From Yersinia rochesterensis (GTDB lineage Bacteria; Pseudomonadota; Gammaproteobacteria; Enterobacterales; Enterobacteriaceae): a DNA stretch of 64,000 bases. The DNA is taken from the NCBI RefSeq assembly GCF_003600645.1, contig NZ_CP032482.1, forward strand, positions 2,976,001 through 3,040,000, read 5' to 3'. The position numbers and the translations under genes were made by a program. Below are positions 49,616 to 58,151 of this stretch, one piece after another (the stretch's first letter is position 1; the number at the start of each line of letters is the position of its first letter). The notes under the pieces were generated by a model. That model was not told where the DNA came from and did not search any database. It was given only the letters and a program-made list of their open reading frames with translations.

Positions 49616-49860
49616 TGTGTTTTCTCCTGCGAATGGGCCACATTTTTGGCTTGCTGAGTCGGGGCCTGATTTGCCTGACGAATACGTTGCTCTCTCGCCT
49701 CACGGCGCTGAATATCCGCTAATAACTGTTTGTGTTGCCATAGGGTATGTGCCCACAAGCTCAACAGTGACAGTAAAGTGGCGGCCACCGCCAGCCAGAC
49801 ATAAAAGGCGTAGCCGCCCATGGCAAAAAATGCCGCCCAAGAATGAAAGGCCGGATTCAT
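49612..49860 (-). CDS. ccmD: Cytochrome c maturation protein CcmD
   Basis: 82-aa small membrane protein with one TM ([20 protein letters not shown]) and a charged tail. It helps release holo-CcmE from the CcmABC complex. 4-bp overlaps with both neighbours. Confidence 0.92.
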   Translation of the reverse strand: MNPAFHSWAAFFAMGGYAFYVWLAVAATLLSLLSLWAHTLWQHKQLLADIQRREAREQRIRQANQAPTQQAKNVAHSQEKTQ

Positions 49861-50594
49861 ACGCGAGGCTCCTTACGCAAGAGAGCGGCAACCCAAGGGC
49901 GATGCCGCTCTTGTTGCAAAATCAGATTGCGCAAACGCATTAATGTCAGAGTGATAAAGAAGAATAAATAGCCAAAAATGGCCCAGCGCAGTGGTGAACG
50001 CATGCTCGGATCAATGCTTTGCTGCATGTTAGTGGAACCCTGATGCAAGGTGTTCCACCACACGACAGAGAAATGAATGATGGGAATATTGACCACGCCG
50101 ACCAATACCAAAATACCGGCAGCTCGCCCCGCCAATTTGCGGTCTTCGAAGGCGTTATACAGGGCGATCACCCCCAGATAAAGGAACAATAGCACTAACT
50201 CAGAAGTCAGCCGCGCGTCCCAGATCCACCAAGTTCCCCACATCGGTTTACCCCAAGCCGAACCGGTGACCAAAGCAATAAAGGTGAACACCGCGCCCAC
50301 CGGGGCCATAGCCGCGACCAGGTTATCAGACATTTTTATTTGCCAGATTAAACCAACAAACGCCGCGATAGCCATCGACATATAAATGCCCATCGACCAA
50401 ATTGCTGCCGGAACATGCAAGTACATGATACGGAAGCTATTACCTTGTTGGTAATCCGATGGAGCAAAACCAAGCCCCCACACCCAGCCCACAATCAAGC
50501 AGACAGCAGCCCCAATCGCCAGCCATGGAATAAATCGGCCACACAGCTGATAGAGCCGCTCGGGTTTAGCGAATTGATGAAACCATTTCCACAT
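49857..50594 (-). CDS. ccmC: Heme exporter protein CcmC
   Basis: 245-aa, six-TM protein with the WWD motif 'WGTWWIWDARLTSELVLL'. Loads heme onto CcmE. It is separated from ccmB by 182 bp, longer than the other junctions in this operon, which overlap or abut. Confidence 0.95.
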   Translation of the reverse strand: MWKWFHQFAKPERLYQLCGRFIPWLAIGAAVCLIVGWVWGLGFAPSDYQQGNSFRIMYLHVPAAIWSMGIYMSMAIAAFVGLIWQIKMSDNLVAAMAPVGAVFTFIALVTGSAWGKPMWGTWWIWDARLTSELVLLFLYLGVIALYNAFEDRKLAGRAAGILVLVGVVNIPIIHFSVVWWNTLHQGSTNMQQSIDPSMRSPLRWAIFGYLFFFITLTLMRLRNLILQQERHRPWVAALLRKEPRV

Positions 50595-50776
50595 TTTTCA
50601 TTGCTCACATTAAAATTGGACGGGCATCACCGTCTTGGCAATACCGGTGCAGGGTACGGCGCACAATCTGCTCTGACTGGCGTGGGCTACCGCGCTTAAG
50701 CTTCTGAAAATCGGTACTCTTTTCTTTTTACAAATCTTTTCTGACAAACAACCTGCTTGCAGCCAGCCCTAAACAG

Positions 50777-51436
50777 CTAGTGCACACTTACTCTCAATGC
50801 AGCGGCGGTAGCAAAAGGCGTCAGTGTCGCACTCCCTGCCAACATGGCTCCCAAAATCGCCAGATAGCCGTCGATGGGGAGTGACATAGACGCGGCATCA
50901 ATGGCCGCCGTGGCAAATATCAACACCGGGATATACAGCGGCAACACCAATAAACTCAGCAGAACCCCACCTTTGCGTAATCCCACCGTCAGCGCGACGC
51001 CAATAGCGCCGATAAAACTTAAGGTCGGCGTCCCCAAAAGCAACGTTAGCGCCATCGCAATGGCGGTATTACTGTCGAGGGAAAGCAACAACGCGACCAG
51101 CGGTGATAAAATCAGTAAAGGTAGCCCGGTAACAACCCAGTGAGCACACACTTTGCCTAGCACCGTGAGTGCCAGCGGGCTAGGTAATAACAGCAACTGC
51201 TCAAGAGAGCCATCGTAGAAATCATCACGGAAGAGCCGCTCCAGTGATAATAATGATGCTAATAATGCTGCGACCCAGACAATACCGGGGGCAATGCGCG
51301 CCAATAATTGTGGTTCGGGGCCAATACCCAGTGGAAACAAGGTGATAACAATCAGAAAAAACCAGAGTGGATTAACAATTTCTGCACCTTTTCTGAAGGC
51401 AATTTTCAATTCACGGCGCAACACGCTAATAAACAT
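50777..51436 (-). CDS. ccmB: Heme exporter protein CcmB
   Basis: 219-aa, six-TM permease subunit of the CcmAB ABC transporter (RRELKIAFRKGAEIVNPLWF, LLLGTPTLSFIGAIGVALTV). It energises release of holo-CcmE. Its start abuts the ccmA stop. Confidence 0.94.
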   Translation of the reverse strand: MFISVLRRELKIAFRKGAEIVNPLWFFLIVITLFPLGIGPEPQLLARIAPGIVWVAALLASLLSLERLFRDDFYDGSLEQLLLLPSPLALTVLGKVCAHWVVTGLPLLILSPLVALLLSLDSNTAIAMALTLLLGTPTLSFIGAIGVALTVGLRKGGVLLSLLVLPLYIPVLIFATAAIDAASMSLPIDGYLAILGAMLAGSATLTPFATAAALRVSVH

Positions 51437-52062
51437 TAATTCACCTGCGTGTTGGTTAAACGGATTTTACGCACCTGCTGCCCAACACCATCCAAATCCT
51501 GATGGGTGGTAAGCAGCACCATGCCCCCTTTGGCGGCATGCTCCACAAACAGAGGCAACAACGTGCTAACGCCCTGCTTATCAATCGCGGTCAATGGTTC
51601 ATCCAAAATCCATAATGGCGCTTGACTCAACCACAAACGGGCCAAAGCCACCCGTCGCTGCTGGCCGGCAGACAACTGCGATACCGGTAAATCTTCATAT
51701 CCCACCAGCCCGACTTGAGACAAGGCCTGCCAGATTGCAGCACTATCAACCTGTTGAAAAACCGACTGATAAAATGCCAGATTTTCAAAAGGAGTCAGGA
51801 CAGACTTGATTCCCGGCTGATGGCCTAAAAATAATAAATCCTGATGATAGCGGGCGCGATCGCGGCGGATGTTTTCTCCCCGCCAATGCACCTGTCCTTC
51901 GTCGGCATCAGCCAACCCCGCCAGAATGCGCAATAAGCTGGTTTTACCCGCCCCATTTTGCCCCTCTACCTGCACAATCTCTCCCGCAGCCACACAAAAA
52001 CTGAGCTGTTGGAATAAGCGTCTTTCATCTCGGATGCAGGTCAGGTTTTTAGCTTCCAGCAT
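51436..52062 (-). CDS. ccmA: Cytochrome c biogenesis ATP-binding protein CcmA
   Basis: 208-aa ABC ATPase: Walker A '[11 protein letters not shown]', signature '[14 protein letters not shown]', Walker B '[10 protein letters not shown]'. First gene of the ccm operon, which runs ccmABCDEFGHI without interruption on the minus strand. Confidence 0.95.
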   Translation of the reverse strand: MLEAKNLTCIRDERRLFQQLSFCVAAGEIVQVEGQNGAGKTSLLRILAGLADADEGQVHWRGENIRRDRARYHQDLLFLGHQPGIKSVLTPFENLAFYQSVFQQVDSAAIWQALSQVGLVGYEDLPVSQLSAGQQRRVALARLWLSQAPLWILDEPLTAIDKQGVSTLLPLFVEHAAKGGMVLLTTHQDLDGVGQQVRKIRLTNTQVN

Positions 52063-52157
52063 GAAGGATTGTCTTCCACCGTAGGATTGTGAGTTCAGGA
52101 AAACCGAATGATAACATAAGGCTTAATCCTTACGTAGCGTAGGTCTAACCCTACCCC

Positions 52158-52173
52158 TACCCTTATAGAGGTA
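52158..52173 (-). promoter_or_regulatory. NarP/NarL-like 7-2-7 site upstream of ccmA
   Basis: TACCCTT-AT-AGAGGTA fits the 7-2-7 inverted heptamer arrangement used by NarP and NarL with one consensus mismatch, 96-111 bp upstream of ccmA. In E. coli the nap-ccm operon is under NarP and Fnr. An Fnr-like half-site TTGAT occurs on the minus strand just upstream (about 52189-52193). Confidence 0.55.
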
Positions 52174-52333
52174 TTATTCGGCATTAAGATCAAGTTTCTG
52201 TAGAAAAAACCTACAACATTAAAACCGGGTAACTTTTTATTTCAGTGCTCATCACCAAAAGAATCGCGAACCCCCATTTGCAACTATGCTTATTGCTCAG
52301 CTCGTTATTTTCTTCACTAACCGGGAATCCCCT

Positions 52334-53246
52334 ATGAGTAATGAAAAACAACCTCAGGATAAGGGTGATTTGAAAGCGGAAAGTGATGAGCAGCATGAAG
52401 TACAGGAAATTGAAGTGAATGAAAAAAACCTCCCCTCCAAAGCCGCGGCTATTCATGAAATTATCCGCGTCGACGGTGAAAAAGAGTTAGAGCGCGACAG
52501 TTTTGCACTGCTCTGGTCGGCGGTCGCTGCCGGGCTTTCAATGGGAGCATCCTTGATTGCCAAAGGTATTTTTCACGCAAAATTGCCGGATACCCCGGCC
52601 AGCTTTCTTGTTGGAGAATATCGGCTATACCTTTGGTTTTATTATTGTCATTATGGCCCGTCAACAACTCTTTACTGAAAATACCGTCACGCCGGTGCTG
52701 CCAATAATGCAAAAACCCAGCCGTCAAAACTTCATCCTGCTATTTCGGCTCTGGGGTCTGGTTTTATTGGGCAATCTGATTGGTACAGGGATAGCGGCTT
52801 ATTCCTTTATTCATATGCCGATATTTGACGATACCACGCGCAGGGCATTTGTCAGTATTGCTCAAGGGGTAATGGAGAGTTCTCCGGGAGAGATGTTCGC
52901 TAAAGGAATATTTTCTGGTTGGATCATTGCCACTCTGGTGTGGATGATGCCCTCCGCAGGGGCCGCCAAAATATGGGTGATTTTCCTGATGACCTATTTA
53001 GTCGCTTTATGTGACCTAACCCACATTGTGGTCGGCTCGGTGGAGATCTTCTATTTGGTATTTAACGACTCAATACCCTGGCAGAAATTTATTTACCCTT
53101 TCGCCCTCCCGACACTGGCGGGTAATATTATCGGTGGCACCTTTATTTTTGCCCTGATCAGTCATGCGCAGATCCGCAGTGATATGACCCATCGACCTAA
53201 AAAAAGTGACAAAGTGGACAAAAGCACATCATCTTCCCGTAAGTAA
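52334..53246 (+). pseudogene. yfdC: Formate/nitrite transporter-family protein YfdC, frameshifted
   Basis: Two frames cover one YfdC-like membrane protein of about 304 aa. The first (from ATG 52334) gives the acidic N-terminus and ELERDSFALLWSAVAAGLSM; the second resumes at LLENIGYTFGFIIVIMARQQ through HIVVGSVEIFYLVFN to 53246. The join falls at about 52606-52612 in 'AGCTTTCTTGTTGGAG', where one extra base relative to the expected SFLLEN codons shifts the frame by +1. Either a recent pseudogene or a sequencing error; the rest is well conserved. Confidence 0.85.
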
Positions 53247-53419
53247 CAGCACCGATTCAGACTCTCTGAGCTATTGGTTTTAGGTTATCAATACCATTTA
53301 TTCACTATAAATTGGCGATAGAGTAACCAAACAGACAGCTAACTGCTTATTATCTGGGTCAAAATGCGTATAATGCTCCGGCAGTACACTTCATCGGCAG
53401 CCACCCTGCCGCTGATCGG

Positions 53420-53494
53420 GTCCCCGTAGTTAAACGGATATAACAAGCCCCTCCTAAGGGCTAGTTACTGGTTCGATTCCAGTCGGGGACACCA
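53420..53494 (+). tRNA. argW: tRNA-Arg (anticodon CCU)
   Basis: The sequence folds as a full cloverleaf: acceptor GTCCCCG/CGGGGAC, anticodon stem AGCCC/GGGCT with loop CTCCTAA giving anticodon CCT, and T-arm GGTTCGATTCC. CCA is encoded at 53492-53494. It matches argW, a known integration site of prophages and islands in E. coli, also next to yfdC. Confidence 0.96.
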
Positions 53495-53586
53495 TTAGCA
53501 CTTCTCAGCACATCCCACTAAGTCCATAAAACCCTGTTAAAACAACGATATATAGACATTTAGTGTCTAAAGATATCCCATAATGT

Positions 53587-53841
53587 TTAGTGGGATCTAA
53601 GCACATATATGTATAAGATTGCGTATTGTGTCACTCTGGCCAGCGCTTCGGACGTGTTATCAATGCTGACTTTCTTGGCCTGTTTAGATAGCAGCTTTTC
53701 TTTTCCAGCAATCCGATACTTCAACCGCCAGTAACGTGAACTATTTGTGTTTACTAATAAAAATAATCCGCCACCGTCGGAGAGCTTGTAAGGTTTCTCT
53801 TTTCGTTTTGCGGTATCCACTTGCCGGGCGTTTAGTTTCAT
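53587..53841 (-). pseudogene. Decayed P4-type integrase
   Basis: The N-terminus MKLNARQVDTAKRKEKPYKL, then SDGGGLFLLVNTN and YWRLKYRIAGKEKLL, is a good match to DUF4102 integrases, but the sequence breaks after about 60 residues. 'NTSEALARV' may be a later piece (family NTFEALAREW) brought next to it by an internal deletion. The catalytic domain is absent. Located 92 bp from argW, it marks the integration event. Confidence 0.8.
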
Positions 53842-54110
53842 GTGGGGGTATCTCATTCCATTGAACCTAGACTTACCCCCATTTATACCCCCAACTATCT
53901 ATAGAACTCAGTAGATGCGGATAAACGTAGGGATACCAGGAAGTTCCAGAGATACTGATTATATAAGGGATTTATGGACTTAGATAGACTTCGCCCTACA
54001 GGATTCGAATACATCAAGTATTGACATGTTTTATATGAATAAAATCGTGTTCGATAAAATTTATACCAACATTTATACCAACAGATAAATTTGTTAGAAA
54101 ATACAGCCTA

Positions 54111-54944
54111 TTATCGCTGGACTAGCATGCCCGGATAATGCTTGGCAATGATATCATTCATTCTCTCAGTCAGCTCAGGTCGCTTGAATGTCAGATGAGC
54201 GGTTCCTTTCTGAAAGTAACGAATGCTGAAAAATGCATCTTCGTAAACATCCTTCGAAGGGTTATCACGAATATGCTCCATCAACCGAGTAGTAACATCA
54301 CCACGGTTGTCAGGGATGGGTTTTCCATCCAACAGAAACAGCATTCGCTCCAGGTCCGCCAGTTGATCCCGCCGCCAGCCCCAGTTCAAACTAAATCCCC
54401 AGCGGTTATGCGTCACCAGATTGTTGACGATGATCTTTTTACCAAAGCTGCAGGGACTATTGGTTTTGTAATCCCACGACAGCCCTTTGAAGACATTGAT
54501 AATGCCACGCTCAAAGACATCCATTTTGTTCAGATGTAGCTGCTCAAAAGTACTGAGGATATTCGCCTCGCTGATGGCAGGTAGATCCCCCTCCTCCAGG
54601 TTCTTATACCACTGGTCGCGAGCCTGTGCATCCATCAAGGCCATCATGCCAGACTTCAACATCAAATCGCGCCAGATACTGCGATCAAGATTACGGGTTA
54701 TCGTAGTCATTGCGGTTTTCACGTTTTCCATGAGCCAGCAGCCACAACGGAAGTCCTGACGCATCGCCCAGTCGCGGGCGGTTTTACCGCCGATACTGCA
54801 GGTCAGCGTCGAGATGTCGGCAAGTTGCTGGATGAGTTGTTCGATTTGTTTCAGTGCGGTATCGCGGCCAGTGACAACACGCTCGATACTGGTCGAAAGG
54901 ATAAGTTCATTGTGTTCCGTCAACACGTCGGGTTCTGTTTGCAT
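54111..54944 (-). CDS. DUF4942 domain-containing protein
   Basis: 277-aa protein typical of enterobacterial islands carrying CbeA/CbtA modules. C-terminal segment GIINVFKGLSWDYKTNSPCS, FGKKIIVNNLVTHNRWGF and YEDAFFSIRYFQKGTAHLTF are the DUF4942 pattern as I remember it. No catalytic role is known to me. MQTEPDVLTEHNELILS at 54944 is taken as the start; the frame is open to 55136. It follows cbtA by 113 bp on the same strand. Confidence 0.8.
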   Translation of the reverse strand: MQTEPDVLTEHNELILSTSIERVVTGRDTALKQIEQLIQQLADISTLTCSIGGKTARDWAMRQDFRCGCWLMENVKTAMTTITRNLDRSIWRDLMLKSGMMALMDAQARDQWYKNLEEGDLPAISEANILSTFEQLHLNKMDVFERGIINVFKGLSWDYKTNSPCSFGKKIIVNNLVTHNRWGFSLNWGWRRDQLADLERMLFLLDGKPIPDNRGDVTTRLMEHIRDNPSKDVYEDAFFSIRYFQKGTAHLTFKRPELTERMNDIIAKHYPGMLVQR

Positions 54945-55057
54945 CGTCAATCGTCCGTAAAAGCAAACACGCCTGCCGGAAGTGGCAGGCGCATTATGCG
55001 ATGAGTAAAAAGAGTGGGAAGTACAGAAGTAAAAATCAGGAATGATGCTCGAAGAAT

Positions 55058-55378
55058 TTACGTATTCATTAATCCGGTAGCTCGCTTTGCTCTGAGAATA
55101 TCGGTAGCCGTCAGGAACGGTGTCTGCTCCTGCCATGTAAACCCTTTGCGGTCAGTGCGTATCAGTTCATAACGTTCCACCAGGAAATTCACCGCATCAG
55201 CCAATGTTATTCCCGCTTCGATATGCTCCTGAATGGCCGTGTCATCATGGAATGGCGTGTCGTTAAGTGTCAGACCGTAATGGTGATCCAGCAGATACGT
55301 TAAAAGTTGCTGCCAGACCTGTACGGGCGACAAGCGTGACGCAACCGGCACCGTGGCCGGTACAGATGAAATGTGCAT
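55058..55378 (-). CDS. cbtA: CbtA/YeeV-family type IV toxin, without neighbouring antitoxin
   Basis: 106-aa protein matching CbtA/YkfI/Ypj[63 protein letters not shown]. The toxin targets FtsZ and MreB in E. coli. Relatives have a CbeA-type antitoxin gene immediately upstream on the same strand; here that space is occupied by the divergent start of the 856-aa gene, and no antitoxin is visible in the window. The C-terminus is shorter than the 124 aa of E. coli CbtA. Confidence 0.85.
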   Translation of the reverse strand: MHISSVPATVPVASRLSPVQVWQQLLTYLLDHHYGLTLNDTPFHDDTAIQEHIEAGITLADAVNFLVERYELIRTDRKGFTWQEQTPFLTATDILRAKRATGLMNT

Positions 55379-57943
55379 GAGTTGAGTCCTAATAAAAGAA
55401 GAAGTGAGGAGGTGTCACTGGGTTGGATAAATAGAAATGTAAACGTAGCCGCAGCTACCACGGGTATTCGAAAAATTGGACTTCATCCGTTACTGCTGCA
55501 GAAGCTTGAACGCAACATTGAGTTTTCAGCATCTACCCATAAACGTGCCCGTTATCTGTGGAGCTTAATTCTCGAACACCATAAAGACCCCCGTAATCGT
55601 CGCTATGATGTCGATTGGTACGACTTGAAGGCTCGAATTAAAACCCAAGGCTGGACAGCCGGTGTTCTGCGAGAATTTCGTAGGGTTATGGCACCACGGC
55701 TAGAGATGAAATCGCCATATGGCTTGGGAGAGGTCAAACCGCCTAGTGACTCTTGGGAGGAGATCCATTTTAGCAAATTAGGTCAATTTGAAGTTGTGTT
55801 CACCAATAGGCATGACGACGATTTAGATGTGCCTGACAATGTATTGCTACAGGTCTTTAGTGCTCTGGAAGAGCAACTAATCATTGCCGCTGGAATACTG
55901 GAGGATATCGATACTTCCTACTTCCCAATCCCAAGCTGTTATCCGGAACGTGATGTGGACGGAGAAGAAAACTTCTCGAAAGGGGCCGATGTATTAATAT
56001 GGTTTGTCCAACTTTTTGACCGAGTAGCTGAGAAGTGGCCAGAATTGGCTAATGCTCATGTAACCACCTGGCCAGTAACAGAACCATTTTTCTTCCGAAA
56101 ACTGAGACTTTATGCCTTCAGTAAAACAGCCGTTTTTGGGGCTGACCGAATTGCCGAAGAAGTTTTGTCTATAGAGCAAAATAGCTTCTGGGACACAAAT
56201 ATTACCCGAGAACTTCTTTTTTTACTGGTAGACCGATGGGCAGAATTCCCACGAGAGAACCAAAATCGAATCATCGAACGTATTCTGACTGGCCCCTATC
56301 AAATACCTTATTTGTCTGAGGAAGAACTTCCGAAAGGAAGAGAGGTGTTGGCTGCTAAATACACTCGTTATCTCGAACTGCATGGTTGTGAACTGGGCAC
56401 TATTTATCGTGATCGGCTCATTACGATGATAAAAAGAATTCCTGACTGGAATGATCGCTGGGCCACATCTGTAGTCATCAGTTGGGGCTCTCGCTCTGGC
56501 TGGGTTAGTACAGACGAAAAACCAGATGTAATATCAGATCTTCCTGTAAACGAGATAATCCCAAAAGTAAAAGAGGTGCTTAAACGAGATGATGACAGCT
56601 TTACTCGTAGGCGGCCCTTTGTTGGTTTGATAAAAGAAAATCCGCGTAAGGCATTGTCTGCGCTTACTATTGCAGGGAAAATCGGTGATTATCCTAAGGA
56701 ATTATGGTCGCCAATGATAAGTGAGCTACCTGCAGATCTTAAACCAAGGTTGAAACGAATATTCCTGAGCCGAATTGCGAGATTACCGATTACAACTTTA
56801 GTCGAACTACGACATACATTAAGTAGTTGGCTTGAACAAAATTTAGTTGCGACTCTTAAATTTGATGATGGTCTCGGCTGGAAAGTTTACGATCATATCA
56901 TAGAAGGCATACTGAGTGGTGGGGCTAATGCTACTCAAAGCGGTTTTGGAGAAGTCATCCGAAATGGAGAGGTTGTTATACAGTCCCGGCGCACATTCAA
57001 CCATGCAATTAATGGTCCTGTCGGTAAGTGCATTCAAGCACTTTTTCAAGCAATACCAAGAGAAGAAGTGGAGGCTGGTTCGCTTGTTCCGTGTTCTATT
57101 AAGTCTCGTATTGAACGTCTCTTTACAGCTCCTGGGGAAGGGGCAGACCACGCTATAGCTATAACGGCTCGCAATCTAAATTGGCTAATGTTTGTTGATC
57201 CTGTATGGGCAAAGGAATGGCTTATACCGATTTTGGATTTAAAGCATCCAGCTGCAGAACCGGCATGGAATGGTTATCTTCATAGTGAAGGTATGCCTTC
57301 AATTGCAGTAGCTGAGCTTATCAAGCCTAGTTTTCTTAACCTTTTCACTTGGCTCGAGCATCTTTTTTGGGAAAAAGACCTTTCAGTTCGAGCCTCGCAA
57401 TGGCTTGGTTTAATGAGAATGTTCCATCCTGATGAACCATCTAGTCCTTCAGGAAATGAAATGCGCTCTGTTTTGCGCTCAATATCGGATGAGACGAGAA
57501 ATCGCTTTATTTCTTGGTTGGGGCTGGTTGGGCAGAAAAATGAGAGCGGCTGGGCTAAACACGTGATTCCATTAATTAGAGAAGACTGGCCCAAGGAACG
57601 CCGATATAGGACAACGACTTCGGTGAAGGCGTGGGTTGGTCTACTTGACGATACTGACGATAACTTTCCGGTGGTCTATGATGCAGTAAAAACACTCTTG
57701 GTGCCAATAGAGACATTTGATCACCAGTTCTACCGTTTCACTCGAGAGTTTGGTGGTAAAAAGCCAATTACCATGCTTTTTCCATCAGCGACTCTTGATC
57801 TAATGGATAGAATAACCCCACAGAGGCTCACCCGACCTCCAGATGAGTTACAGAAGATACTTGGCCTAATTGAAGAGACAGAACCAAGCCTAATCAAGGA
57901 TTCGCGGTACTTACGGCTTATTGAGCTTGTTGAGAAAAATTAG
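55373..57943 (+). CDS. 856-aa protein of unknown function resembling the C-terminal part of SIR2/DUF4020 proteins
   Basis: Large soluble, mainly helical protein. The C-terminal segments [40 protein letters not shown] and LGLVGQ recall the C-terminal region of SIR2-DUF4020 and similar conflict-system proteins; this is from memory and unverified. No SIR2, nuclease or P-loop motif is visible in the N-terminal half. The GTG start at 55373 overlaps the divergent cbtA start; a GTG at 55412 is an alternative. The N-terminus lies exactly at the suspected island rearrangement, so the gene may be missing an N-terminal effector domain. Confidence 0.6.
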   Translation: MHELSPNKRRSEEVSLGWINRNVNVAAATTGIRKIGLHPLLLQKLERNIEFSASTHKRARYLWSLILEHHKDPRNRRYDVDWYDLKARIKTQGWTAGVLREFRRVMAPRLEMKSPYGLGEVKPPSDSWEEIHFSKLGQFEVVFTNRHDDDLDVPDNVLLQVFSALEEQLIIAAGILEDIDTSYFPIPSCYPERDVDGEENFSKGADVLIWFVQLFDRVAEKWPELANAHVTTWPVTEPFFFRKLRLYAFSKTAVFGADRIAEEVLSIEQNSFWDTNITRELLFLLVDRWAEFPRENQNRIIERILTGPYQIPYLSEEELPKGREVLAAKYTRYLELHGCELGTIYRDRLITMIKRIPDWNDRWATSVVISWGSRSGWVSTDEKPDVISDLPVNEIIPKVKEVLKRDDDSFTRRRPFVGLIKENPRKALSALTIAGKIGDYPKELWSPMISELPADLKPRLKRIFLSRIARLPITTLVELRHTLSSWLEQNLVATLKFDDGLGWKVYDHIIEGILSGGANATQSGFGEVIRNGEVVIQSRRTFNHAINGPVGKCIQALFQAIPREEVEAGSLVPCSIKSRIERLFTAPGEGADHAIAITARNLNWLMFVDPVWAKEWLIPILDLKHPAAEPAWNGYLHSEGMPSIAVAELIKPSFLNLFTWLEHLFWEKDLSVRASQWLGLMRMFHPDEPSSPSGNEMRSVLRSISDETRNRFISWLGLVGQKNESGWAKHVIPLIREDWPKERRYRTTTSVKAWVGLLDDTDDNFPVVYDAVKTLLVPIETFDHQFYRFTREFGGKKPITMLFPSATLDLMDRITPQRLTRPPDELQKILGLIEETEPSLIKDSRYLRLIELVEKN

Positions 57944-58151
57944 CACTTTGAATATGGTTATCATCTAAGTACTACTCAACCCTGAGTCAGCTAAGAGCGA
58001 GGAGTGGACGAGAGTGTTGGATAACTTTTCAACATAAAGTTCTTACTCACAATGGTTCATCTCTGGGTATTTGCTCTGCTACATTCAGTTCATTTTGAGA
58101 CGTCATAAGAACTAAAGTGCCAGACGGCATGCGATATAACAGAGAGAGGAC

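Noticed and set aside
53512..53596. Inverted ATCCCACTAA/TTAGTGGGAT as attachment site or terminator
   Set aside because: Loop of 65 nt and no U-run; it may be an integrase arm site, but I cannot support a call.
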